In this document: in pieces, positions 43,101 through 50,089 of the stretch | How positions within the stretch are numbered: position 1 is the stretch's first letter | How the letters are laid out: each line of letters begins with the position of its first letter | Source of the DNA: an uncultured Eubacteriales bacterium | Lineage (GTDB): Bacteria > Bacillota > Clostridia > Oscillospirales > UBA644 | Reading direction: 5' to 3' | NCBI GenBank assembly: GCA_934438175.1 | Contig: CAKSBH010000004.1 | Coordinates: forward strand, 62,001 to 126,000 | DNA: 64,000 bases | Position numbers and translations under genes: made by a program | Notes under the pieces: generated by a model | Seen by the model: only the letters and a program-made list of their open reading frames with translations | The model's database searches: none | Told to the model about the DNA's origin: nothing

Positions 43101-43458
43101 ATGCCGCAGCGTCTACGTTCCAGGTATAACCATTACTCTCGAAGAATCCGCCGGGGGCAGTCCATGAAACAGCAGCATCAGCGGCAGCCGCAAAGGATTC
43201 TTTTGCATATTTGCTGCTGGATTCGGCGTTCGGGGCTTCGTAGTATACGTTGAACAATGCCGAGTAGGCATCCTTCAATTCCGGATAGTACCCGCCCAGA
43301 AGAGTTCCCAGTTTACCGGAAACGGTCCAGTCAATGGTTTTGCCGTTGTACTCGGTCGGCAGTTCAGGCGTCGCATCCGCAAATGTCGGAACAGCGAACA
43401 TGGTGAACATGCCGGCGATGAGCGCAACAACCAGAAGAAGACTTAATGTCTTTTTCAT
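40120..43458 (-). CDS. Large exported repeat protein, probable surface protein
   Basis: The protein is 1112 residues with a Sec signal peptide (MKKTLSLLLVVALIAG, cleaved near ADA at residue 29). Four related modules of about 145-180 residues begin near 32, 192, 335 and 647; three open with ELPTE, then an aromatic IDWT/LDWT. Each has a KLTAEQKADANIAYLIGYYNF-type helix pair, never more than weakly conserved. Residues 830-1112 hold two copies of a beta-domain ending in a YSVxTYV...LLNYG/LMNYG helix, a C-terminal form often seen in surface proteins of Oscillospirales. No LPxTG, SLH or catalytic motif is seen. AAGGAGG precedes the ATG. Confidence 0.85.
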   Translation of the reverse strand: MKKTLSLLLVVALIAGMFTMFAVPTFADATPELPTEYNGKTIDWTVSGKLGTLLGGYYPELKDAYSALFNVYYEAPNAESSSKYAKESFAAAADAAVSWTAPGGFFESNGYTWNVDAAAWPQVFAGEAIIAKLSEEDKATAADEIAYFWFLADKVDEFTQDLNSRDTWHQGLDVIGLIVADAVQAIKEKAGYWLPDTIGDKTMNWNAMTQEEAKTHYDDWAAAIVAVYAYHDDNAQGVVDYFVNAGLATMPTDDVCVWKIVAAADTYIGKLTAEQKADANIAYLIGYYNFVKAYAETVFADTYAETNFYACYMELDDLVADAFQQVKDAAPLPFELPTELDGVAIDWTNYVNESEVKPGYENYLQVVINLYWGWSELQAGGMQAGAYYVSLGLGTAPATGLDSDAAYEVMVAGQAYIDSLSAAIKADQNVATAIGYFEFVCKKVRSIANEVFNTTGAYKCYTQLPGVVKAAVTGIQDAAEPLISADTAAAEAAKANAAATMNVWNAIRLPMIGEVAKTDGASGQALWNAFVEFNAAVTSEELKSATYYNAIDGTLENLFKAFYTEYHLYKDFETYFNSELAPHEAEFDATEWAELVALINDLYYKEVEEPVVFKKAMPRRDFCFSSDDVATIMAKYNGLTRIGAAYELPTEYAGRTLDWTIYLNRGGKDQALIQEFYRNTLGWGDLGDSQAFFNMLFGWSEADTGYNVTDPNGWWMQNLTVPSTDINSEAPYYVIEAGNAFINGLTDEMRSDANVKYAIGYFKFLAATTKSMACSLFNDQVRLTFDVIDDILRDSITAIKDAVMPMITDYTTANVLKFASAAPALKDSIALNFVVKPEVVDGFGYTDAYVIFTVGSKEVKVTEHTTDSQGRYVFKLPGLAPYQMGSTVTAVPYAKYCGVEFAGKTQTYSVLTYVNSQLKRQTSKTVLSTLLVDLLNYGAATQQFVGSTDALVNANLTADQLAWGTAAVRENLVDSQNTKYAVIDAPTVSWKGAGLLLSEAVAIRLQIEATSLEGLSVVVKDLEGNVQATITDFEPVTGKENRYYVRFNNFAPHQLSKVWTFTVMQNDVAVSNTLAYSVETYVAKNAASSNAVLAHLVKALMNYGDATAAYAG

Positions 43459-43781
43459 GTTTTCTTTCCTCCTTAAAAATGGTGAAAAATATAATTGTCC
43501 GATGTGTTTTTCTTTTTGTTTCCGAAGCCCGGTCAAGCTGCAGGCAACAAAAAAATAACACACCTTTTGCCCTTAGTAAAAAAATGAAACAACGATTTTC
43601 AGTTTTCAAAGTCCATGACAAAAAACGGGGATTTCTCTTCACCCGTACTGATATTATACAATTATTTTGATGGAATGTCAAGAGAAAATCACAATTATTT
43701 GTGCAGAATTCTAAAAAAAAACGAAATGACAGAATTATTCTCTGTCATTCCGCTTTTGAATTGTGAATGAATTTCAAAGGG
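43459..43781 (-). promoter_or_regulatory. 323-bp gap: promoter and leader of the surface-protein gene
   Basis: The promoter is fully consensus: TTGACA (43681-43676), 17-bp spacer, TATAAT (43658-43653). It gives a leader of about 185 nt before the ATG at 43458. The leader is A/T-rich with no riboswitch or terminator fold I recognise. The rest of the gap (43682-43781) holds the terminator of the next gene upstream. Confidence 0.88.
43710..43749 (-). terminator. Terminator of the DUF4830-like gene
   Basis: 9-bp arms AATGACAGA (43725-43733) and TCTGTCATT (43741-43749), followed on the minus strand by a run of nine Ts (43713-43721). Confidence 0.85.
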
Positions 43782-44315
43782 TCATTTTCCGATGGGATCC
43801 AGATCCGGAGTCCGCGGCGTTCCGCCGCTGTCTATCGTGCCGGTACTGATCGCCGGACGCGCCAGTCCCTGCATGAATCCACCGAGCTTTACAGAAGTCA
43901 CATCCCCTGCAACGATCTGCTTATCAACCACCAGCAGATTGGCTTCCACCCCTTCGCCTTCGGCAGCTTTCGGATAATTCTTGACGGAATACGTATAGCG
44001 CACGGCACGCATCCCCTTGTAGTTTTCCAGGTTCATTCCCTGCATTTTCTGAAGATCGTTGTAGGCACTGTAGGTGGAGTCAAAGGTTTCCGGAATAACC
44101 ACCTCCACAATTTCCGCGGGCTCGTTGACGATCTCCCAACCGAAATTGCGAAGGAAGTTTACGCGTTCTTCGTTCGTCGCTCCGGAATATTCCGTCTTCA
44201 GTGTGGGTTCGGCGGCTCGGGGAATGGAAACCAGCAGAATGAGCGCGACGCAAGCGCAGATCAACGCCAGAGAAAGAAGTTTTGCTTTTGTGATTTTTGC
44301 AGAGAAAATCATCAT
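43782..44315 (-). CDS. Signal-anchored DUF4830-like protein
   Basis: The protein is 177 residues from the ATG at 44315 (a second ATG follows directly). One N-terminal transmembrane helix (about 14-32) is followed by an external domain with NEERVNFLRNFGWEIVNEP, then VVIPETFDSTYSAYNDLQK and GMRAVRYTY. The NEERVxFLxxFGWEV pattern is what I associate with DUF4830, a family widespread in Clostridia and of unknown role. The ribosome site is weak (GGACGGTGA). It is a single gene bounded by terminators; no convincing promoter was found. Confidence 0.8.
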   Translation of the reverse strand: MMIFSAKITKAKLLSLALICACVALILLVSIPRAAEPTLKTEYSGATNEERVNFLRNFGWEIVNEPAEIVEVVIPETFDSTYSAYNDLQKMQGMNLENYKGMRAVRYTYSVKNYPKAAEGEGVEANLLVVDKQIVAGDVTSVKLGGFMQGLARPAISTGTIDSGGTPRTPDLDPIGK

Positions 44316-44473
44316 GTTCGGTTCACCGTCCAACAATATTTTTTTCTGGTATGATATATATGTGGCGGTTTGAAGGATATGACTAAAAAGCAGCGGCTTG
44401 TCATAAGCGGTGAACATGAAAATCTACCTTATATATTCAAGGAAGAAATACGAGGATTCCGTCTGAAGAATAT

Positions 44474-44511
44474 AAAAAAGGAACACCTTGTTCCGAAGAA
44501 CAAGGTGTTCC
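44474..44511 (-). terminator. Terminator abutting tRNA-Arg
   Basis: 14-bp arms 44498-44511 and 44480-44493 (GGAACACCTTGTTC and complement) with a CGAA loop, then six Ts on the minus strand. The stem starts at the base right after the encoded CCA, leaving almost no 3' trailer. Confidence 0.93.
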
Positions 44512-44588
44512 TGGTGCGTCAGAAGGGACTCGAACCCCCGACCTTCTGGTTCGTAGCCAGACACTCTATCCAGCTGAGCTACTGGCGC
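44512..44588 (-). tRNA. tRNA-Arg (anticodon ACG)
   Basis: This 77-nt cloverleaf has CCA encoded at 44512-44514. The anticodon stem TCTGG/CCAGA encloses CTACGAA, anticodon ACG, which needs conversion of A34 to inosine by TadA (encoded at 56217-56675). The D stem is GCTC/GAGT and the T arm is GGGGG-TTCGAGT-CCCTT with two G-T pairs. The acceptor stem GCGCCAG/CTGACGC has one C4-A69 mismatch. A promoter and terminator bracket it as a single-gene unit. Confidence 0.96.
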
Positions 44589-44617
44589 ACATACACACTT
44601 TTCTCAAGTGCTCATAT

Positions 44618-44646
44618 AGCATACCATACTTTTTTGAAAAAATCAA
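44618..44646 (-). promoter_or_regulatory. tRNA-Arg promoter
   Basis: TTGATT (44646-44641), 17-bp spacer, then extended -10 TGGTATGCT (TATGCT 44623-44618). The rest of the gap up to 44810 holds no gene; a short ACACGTGT palindrome sits near 44779-44786. Confidence 0.8.
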
Positions 44647-44810
44647 GACCCTAAATGCATTTTTTTTCGGATTGCTCTCACTTTTTTTCAGAAACTCCAT
44701 CCTCGGACATCACAAGCCGGAGATCCGGATTCCCCACGAACGGAAGAAATCCTGACAAAAAAACAGGACCTTTATATAACACGTGTAATATTTCCGGGTC
44801 AGAAATCCGG

Positions 44811-45248
44811 TCAGTGCTTTTTCACGTCAAAACGGGTGCGGCATCCGGGGCACACAACCGTATGTCTCCCCCTTTTGTACGGTAGCCGCAAAACGGTTTT
44901 ACAATGCGGGCATTTGCGGTAGAGAAACTTCTTCCGATCCCGGATGCGATCCCGCTGCAAACGGAAAAACGCACGGACAGAATCCCGAAGGCGGATAAAG
45001 CGAAGATTTTCACGCTGACGGCGCGCAATCTGCCGGGAAAATGCCCGCCACAGATTCCATATAAGCAGAGCGAATACCAAAACCGACAAAACAACCGGAA
45101 CAACCGGAACGCGGAATGCCTGAAGCAGAAGTTCCAGAACAACGAGAACAAGCAGCGCCACAGACGAAAAACGGTACAACTCATCGGCTCCGTATCGTCC
45201 GGACATAAACCGCGCAAAGCGGGTTTTCAGTTTTACGAAAAAATTCAA
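44811..45248 (-). CDS. Membrane protein with a C-terminal zinc ribbon
   Basis: The protein is 145 residues. Two hydrophobic helices (about 28-45 and 47-66) are followed by a basic helix rich in Arg and a C-terminal zinc ribbon, CPHCKTVLRLP then CPGC. A TTG start at 45248 follows GGAGG. It is the last gene of a three-gene operon with the DnaJ-domain protein and the DUF5685 protein, a combination that suggests a membrane-associated assembly or folding role; that is inference. Confidence 0.8.
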   Translation of the reverse strand: MNFFVKLKTRFARFMSGRYGADELYRFSSVALLVLVVLELLLQAFRVPVVPVVLSVLVFALLIWNLWRAFSRQIARRQRENLRFIRLRDSVRAFFRLQRDRIRDRKKFLYRKCPHCKTVLRLPYKRGRHTVVCPGCRTRFDVKKH

Positions 45249-45273
45249 GAGATCCCCTCCTTATTTCAATCGC

Positions 45274-45843
45274 TTAGCAGCATCTGCAAAGCGAACTCAG
45301 ACAGCAAAGACCGAGGCAGATGCGCAGACCGGATGCCATGCCGGGATTGAACGTCTGTTCGGTCTGGCGGTATCGCGCCGCGCCGCCCTGAAGCTGAGCA
45401 AGAAGTTGCTGATACATGGGGTTGGAAGGATCCATCGCTACCGCTTTCTGGGCATGATCCAGCGCGACAATCCGGGTTCCGATTCCGGCATTGGCAACAG
45501 CACTGTAAAAATACCATTCCGCCGTGCGTTCCTGCACGGTAGACAGAAAATAAAGTGCCTGTGCATATTGATGCATGGCAAGATACTGCCGTACCGTAAT
45601 GCTCCATGACGCACCGGAAGATCCGGAAGAGGACTGATATGAAGAAGACGTTGTTTTTCCCGAACGAATGGCTTTGATCTGTTCGTAGGCGGCGTTGATC
45701 TCCCCCATTTTCTTTTCGGCGAACGCCTTGTTGTCCGGATTCAGATCGGGATGATATTTCTTTGCCAGCTTGCGATACGCTTTTGTTATTTCTTCGTCCG
45801 AAGCATTTTGCGAAATGCCGAGAACGGCATACGGGTCGGTCAT
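45274..45843 (-). CDS. J-domain (DnaJ-like) protein
   Basis: The protein is 189 residues. The N-terminal J domain (DPYAVLGISQNASDEEI) has the HPD motif in KYHPDLN near residue 33, which stimulates DnaK ATPase. A Ser-rich linker leads to a helical TPR-like part (YFYSAVANAGIG, ALDHAQKAVAMDP). The C-terminus is Cys-rich (CLGLCC, CRCC), possibly a lipid-modified or metal site. It lacks the zinc-finger and substrate domains of DnaJ itself. Its ATG overlaps the stop of the upstream gene (ATGA). Confidence 0.88.
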   Translation of the reverse strand: MTDPYAVLGISQNASDEEITKAYRKLAKKYHPDLNPDNKAFAEKKMGEINAAYEQIKAIRSGKTTSSSYQSSSGSSGASWSITVRQYLAMHQYAQALYFLSTVQERTAEWYFYSAVANAGIGTRIVALDHAQKAVAMDPSNPMYQQLLAQLQGGAARYRQTEQTFNPGMASGLRICLGLCCLSSLCRCC

Positions 45844-46664
45844 ACATTCCCTCTTTTCTCCGCACGCTGTTTTTCGTAGCGGTACCGTGTCCAAACACCG
45901 GCATACAGAATATTTTTCAAAACCGAGTCGTACGGATCGGGAACCGAAAGTTCCTGATAGGCATCGGTACACTCACTCATCAGCACGGTCAGAATCGTTT
46001 CCATGTCGCCGACCGGAAGCGCAACAAGCGGATTATAACGCTCTTTTTTAAGATCCCGGATGCGGTCGGTGTCGGCATCGGCAAGATAGATGAACTGTCC
46101 GAGTTTCATGCCAACGGTACGAAGCGCCACAGCGTATTCATCCTCCCGCACAACAAAAATTTCTTCGGTCAGTCGCCCGAACGCTTCGGATGCGGCATCC
46201 GGATTCAGATCTCCGGATGTCTCCAGGAGATGCAGATCCCGCAAGCCGTCGGCGATTGCCTTTTGCTGACGCAGATATCTTGTGCCGAGAACATCGGTGT
46301 ATTTTTTGAGACGGTCTGCCGCAAAGCCGGCAAAGGGATTTCCTTCATCGGAACAGTCGTCCCGGAGTTTCTGGCTCATCAGAAGCAAATTCATATCTGC
46401 CGCATATGCCGTAAACTCGTTGATCCGATACGGGTGCTTATGAACGGGATGCGGCACACAACGTCCGGACTTTTCCGTATCGACTGCTCCGTACAGTCCG
46501 GTAAGCAGTAGGATCAAAAAGGTCATGTCGTAAGACAGCGTAAGCTGCCCGCGAAGCCCGTAATGCTTTTGCAGCGTGTGACACAGCCCGCAATAATACG
46601 AGCGGTAGAAGGTTTTCTGTTCTTCCGTAAGATGTTCCAGATCGGCAACCACATATCCGAACAC
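45840..46664 (-). CDS. DUF5685-family protein
   Basis: This 274-residue protein starts FGYVVADLEHLTEEQKTFYRSYYCGLCHTL, an opening I associate with DUF5685; the rest is all-helical (about 10 helices) with scattered Cys (YCGLC, CVPHP, DDC). It begins with GTG after GGGGAG. It is the first gene of the operon with the J-domain and zinc-ribbon proteins and is translationally coupled to the former. The function is unknown; the Cys pattern may bind metal. Confidence 0.8.
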   Translation of the reverse strand: MFGYVVADLEHLTEEQKTFYRSYYCGLCHTLQKHYGLRGQLTLSYDMTFLILLLTGLYGAVDTEKSGRCVPHPVHKHPYRINEFTAYAADMNLLLMSQKLRDDCSDEGNPFAGFAADRLKKYTDVLGTRYLRQQKAIADGLRDLHLLETSGDLNPDAASEAFGRLTEEIFVVREDEYAVALRTVGMKLGQFIYLADADTDRIRDLKKERYNPLVALPVGDMETILTVLMSECTDAYQELSVPDPYDSVLKNILYAGVWTRYRYEKQRAEKRGNV

Positions 46665-46696
46665 GACCGTTCTCTCCCCTTTTTCTGTTTTTCTTC

Positions 46697-46725
46697 AGTA
46701 TACTGAAAAACGTCGGACTTGTCAA
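46697..46725 (-). promoter_or_regulatory. Promoter of the DUF5685-DnaJ operon
   Basis: TTGACA (46725-46720), 17-bp spacer, TATACT (46702-46697). Confidence 0.88.
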
Positions 46726-46764
46726 TCTTTGTTTTTCGTCAAAAAATGCACGTTTCTGCGGAAT

Positions 46765-47499
46765 TCACCATTCAAACTGATTGTTATTCTGCGGAAGGTC
46801 CGTCAAAAACTCCGACGGCGTTTCCTCCGGCTCTTCCGGAACGGCTCCGTCGGCAAGAAATCGGTACAGGTCGGCGCATTCATCAAAAGCCGCACGCATA
46901 GAAGGAACAAAAGAACCATCAAACAACGGCGCAATGCCGTTCTCCGTATATCCCACATGAATGCTTTTGGCGGCATAATAATCGTCCAGATCCGCGGGCG
47001 CAGTGCCCCGATATTTTTTGCGGTAGCATTCCAGCTCCGGCGTCATGGTACGAATGCGGGCAAGCGCCTGGCGAAGACCGTCCGGATTCCGCAAAACCGT
47101 TGCCCGGTAAGCATCCTGTGCCCATCTGTCCCACGGACCGAAATACATACCGTAACGAAAACGATCGGGGAAAAATTCAAAATAAAACGCCGGCGCGTTC
47201 GGCTCGGTTTTCGGGCTTCTGCGAAAGAAGCACCAAAGATTATCACGGTAAAGCGTTGTTTTATCCTTGGTGCGACGGGTATCCCGTACGATGCGGGAAA
47301 CGCAGGTGCGCGGAACCAGGCACATCCGGGGATCGATGGAAAGCATCGGCTCGGTCATGTCTTCAATCAAAGCGTAGAACGGCTCGTAAATCTCTTTTTT
47401 GAACTGTTCTTTCTGTGCATTGTACCATTCCCGGCTGTTTTTAAGGCGGTTTTCCTGCAAACGCTCGGTCATACCGACGGGAAATCCGTGAAATTTCAT
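46765..47499 (-). CDS. DUF2461-family protein
   Basis: The protein is 244 residues. Family hallmarks are an early LKNSREWYNAQKEQF, then RDTRRTKDKTTLYRDNLWCFF near residue 76 and YFEFFPDRFRYGMYFG. DUF2461 proteins are widespread in bacteria and lack an assigned reaction. The ATG follows GGGAGG. It is a single gene with its own promoter and no clear terminator before the divergently placed end at 46765. Confidence 0.9.
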   Translation of the reverse strand: MKFHGFPVGMTERLQENRLKNSREWYNAQKEQFKKEIYEPFYALIEDMTEPMLSIDPRMCLVPRTCVSRIVRDTRRTKDKTTLYRDNLWCFFRRSPKTEPNAPAFYFEFFPDRFRYGMYFGPWDRWAQDAYRATVLRNPDGLRQALARIRTMTPELECYRKKYRGTAPADLDDYYAAKSIHVGYTENGIAPLFDGSFVPSMRAAFDECADLYRFLADGAVPEEPEETPSEFLTDLPQNNNQFEW

Positions 47500-47521
47500 A
47501 GCAAAACGCCTCCCTGTTTTC

Positions 47522-47550
47522 AGTATACCACAGAATACAAAAAAAGTAAA
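47522..47550 (-). promoter_or_regulatory. Promoter of the DUF2461 gene
   Basis: -35 TTTACT (47550-47545), 17-bp spacer, then extended -10 TGGTATACT (47527-47522). The -35 is the T-rich tail of the preceding terminator, so the two elements share bases. Confidence 0.78.
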
Positions 47551-47574
47551 GCAGGGCGGCTTTCGCCGCCCTGC
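47537..47574 (-). terminator. Terminator of the 2-oxoacid dehydrogenase operon
   Basis: 10-bp GC-rich arms GCAGGGCGGC (47551-47560) and GCCGCCCTGC (47565-47574) with a four-base loop, followed on the minus strand by TTTACTTTTTTT. It begins 13 bases after the E1 stop codon. Confidence 0.93.
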
Positions 47575-47586
47575 CCCAAAAACCTC

Positions 47587-50058
47587 TTATACGCCGAGAC
47601 GCGTACGACGGAGCATTTCGTTGTCCGTAAAGTTGTGCGTTGCCACATAACCTTCGATGGGCATGATTCGCTCGTGAATTGCGTCGATGATCCAATCTTC
47701 CTGCGGGAAGAAGTGCTTTTCCAGCTCGTGAGCCGGCGTAATCCAGTTGCGGGAACCGACAACCACCGGAGGAGCATCCAGATAATCGAATGCCAGTTCG
47801 GTGATCTTCTCCGCCATTTCCTTCAGAACCGAGTTGCGCTCCACAGCATCGGAAGCCAGCAGGATCTTGCCGGTTTTCTTGACGGATTCAATGACCTTTT
47901 CGTAGTTGAACGGGACGATGGAACGGGCATCGATCACTTCGGCAGAAATGTTGTATTTCTCCTGCAGAATCTTTGCGGCGTTCATGGCCTTATACAACGT
48001 GGCACCGATGGTCAGGATGGTGATATCCGAGCCCTGACGCTTGATATCCGGCTCGCCCAACGGGATTTCGTAATATTCCTTCGGAACTCCGCCCTCATGG
48101 AACTGCTCGCCGAAATCGTAAACTCTCTGAGATTCAAAGAAGATAACCGGATCGGTTCCGTTCAGAGCCGCGTTCATCAAGCCCTTGGCATCATACGGTG
48201 TAACCGGGAAGACGGCTTTCAGACCCGGGATATGGGCAATCAGCGAAGACCAGTCTTGCGAATGCTGTGCACCGTACTTGGAACCGACAGAAACACGCAG
48301 AACAACCGGCATCTTCAGCAGACCGGCACTCATGGACTGCCACTTGGCAAGCTGGTTGAAGATTTCATCCCCGGCGCAACCGACAAAGTCGCAGTACATC
48401 AGTTCAACGATCGCACGTCCGCCCGCCATGGCATAACCGACTGCCGTACCGACGATGGCAGATTCGGAAATCGGTGCATTGAACATTCTGTGATACGGAA
48501 GAGCTTCCGTCAGACCACGGTAAACGGCATAAGCACCGCCCCAGTCACGGACATCTTCTCCGTAGGAGATCAGAGTGGGATCCTTATAGAAGCGGTCAAT
48601 GATCGCCTCAAACAGAGCGTCACGAACCTGGAACACTTTGTTTTTGGAAACCGGTTTGCCGTCGGCATCGAAGCCCCAACGCTCTTTCTTGGCAATTGCC
48701 TGAACACGGGGGCATTCCTCCATGGGCATATTGACTTCGACCGGACGGTCTTCCATCTTCTCAATGCTCTGGTTGGAGAACATGATGCTTTCGATTGCAT
48801 CCGGCGTTGCGACAAGATCCATTCTGGGAGAAATGGTTTCGTCAACCGCCATTTTGCAGACCGTGGTGATAAAGTCACGCACTTCGCCGTTGATTTCTTC
48901 GAACTTGGCTTTCGGCGCAATCTTTGCGGAGACGAGCTTTTCGCTGTAGTTTGCGAGAGAGTCGTGCTCTTTCCAGGCGGCGACTTCTTCCGGCGTGCGG
49001 TAAGAACCGGAGTCGGACGGAGAGTGACCGGTATAACGGTAGGTCAGCGTATCCATCAAAACCGGACCTTCATGATTCTTGAGCAATTCAATCTTACGGC
49101 GCATTGCATCAATAACCGCCAGCGGGTTATAACCGTCAACACGCTCGGAATGCATCTGTGCGGGGTTGATGCCGGCACCGATACGAGCCAGAATGCCGTA
49201 CGCCATCGTTTCGCCGCAGGTCTGTCCGCCCATGCCGTAAAGGTTGTTGTTGAAGTTGAACAGAACCGGCAGACCGCCCTTATAGGCCTCTTCCCAAAGC
49301 TGTGTCAGCTGATCCATGGCGGAGAACATCATGGCCTCCCAGACAGGACCTCTGCCGACGGAGCCGTCGCCGAGGTTGGAAATGCAGATACCGTTCTTCT
49401 GGTTTACTTTCTTGAACAGGGCTGCACCGGCAGCGATGGTTGCCGAACCGCCGACAATGGCGTTGTTCGGATAAATGCCGAACGGCAGGAAGAAGGCATG
49501 CATGGAACCGCCAAGGCCTTTATGGAAGCCGGTTTCACGCGCAAAGATCTCTGCCAGGGCACCATAAGCAAGGAAATAGTGTGCCAGCTCTTTGACGGAA
49601 GAGGTCTTTACGTTGTCCTCCACAATCTTCAGGATTCTGCCGCCCATAAAATTCTTCATGGTGTTGTACAGATCTTCATCAGAAAGTTTGTGGATGGCAC
49701 TCATACCTTTGGCGAGGATCTCGCCGTGGCTTCTGTGAGAACCGAAGATATAGTCATCCACCGTCAGCAGATATGCCTGACCGACAGCAGCGGCTTCCTG
49801 TCCCATGGAAAGATGGGCAGGACCGGGGTTCATGTACTCCACGCCGTTGTAGTTGCTTTTGGTTTTGATTTCAAACAGCATCGTTTCAAATTCACGGATA
49901 ACTGCCATATCGTGGTAGATCCGGACGAAGTCCTCTTTGGAGAAGTTCTTCTTTTCATCGGCGATGGTTTTGTTATACTGGTTAACGGGAATGGGCTGGA
50001 ATTCAATCTGACCCGGCTGTCTCAACGCATTCGGGTCCATGAATTGGCTCTTAGGCAT
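47587..50058 (-). CDS. 2-oxoacid dehydrogenase E1, alpha and beta fused
   Basis: The protein is 823 residues. Residues 40-400 are an E1-alpha domain with a GSHRSHGE motif and the thiamine-diphosphate motif GDGSVGRGPVWEA near 230. Residues 465-823 are an E1-beta transketolase-type domain (ISYGEDVRDWGG, PISESAIVGTAVGYA, HSQDWSS). In most bacteria these are two proteins; here they form one chain. E1 decarboxylates a 2-oxoacid and acylates the lipoyl arm of E2. The substrate (pyruvate, acetoin, branched-chain or a sugar-derived oxoacid) cannot be told from the sequence. AAAGGAG precedes the ATG. It is the last gene of its operon. Confidence 0.9.
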   Translation of the reverse strand: MPKSQFMDPNALRQPGQIEFQPIPVNQYNKTIADEKKNFSKEDFVRIYHDMAVIREFETMLFEIKTKSNYNGVEYMNPGPAHLSMGQEAAAVGQAYLLTVDDYIFGSHRSHGEILAKGMSAIHKLSDEDLYNTMKNFMGGRILKIVEDNVKTSSVKELAHYFLAYGALAEIFARETGFHKGLGGSMHAFFLPFGIYPNNAIVGGSATIAAGAALFKKVNQKNGICISNLGDGSVGRGPVWEAMMFSAMDQLTQLWEEAYKGGLPVLFNFNNNLYGMGGQTCGETMAYGILARIGAGINPAQMHSERVDGYNPLAVIDAMRRKIELLKNHEGPVLMDTLTYRYTGHSPSDSGSYRTPEEVAAWKEHDSLANYSEKLVSAKIAPKAKFEEINGEVRDFITTVCKMAVDETISPRMDLVATPDAIESIMFSNQSIEKMEDRPVEVNMPMEECPRVQAIAKKERWGFDADGKPVSKNKVFQVRDALFEAIIDRFYKDPTLISYGEDVRDWGGAYAVYRGLTEALPYHRMFNAPISESAIVGTAVGYAMAGGRAIVELMYCDFVGCAGDEIFNQLAKWQSMSAGLLKMPVVLRVSVGSKYGAQHSQDWSSLIAHIPGLKAVFPVTPYDAKGLMNAALNGTDPVIFFESQRVYDFGEQFHEGGVPKEYYEIPLGEPDIKRQGSDITILTIGATLYKAMNAAKILQEKYNISAEVIDARSIVPFNYEKVIESVKKTGKILLASDAVERNSVLKEMAEKITELAFDYLDAPPVVVGSRNWITPAHELEKHFFPQEDWIIDAIHERIMPIEGYVATHNFTDNEMLRRTRLGV

Positions 50059-50089
50059 GGTATATTACTCCTTTCGGTGTTTTGATTCT

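Noticed and set aside
40099..43167. 1022-codon open frame on the + strand
   Set aside because: It is exactly antisense to the exported repeat protein, has no ribosome site, signal or family motif, and arises from the codon bias of the real gene.
46729..50085. 1118-codon open frame on the + strand
   Set aside because: Antisense to DUF2461 and the fused E1, both of which have clear motifs, starts and terminators.
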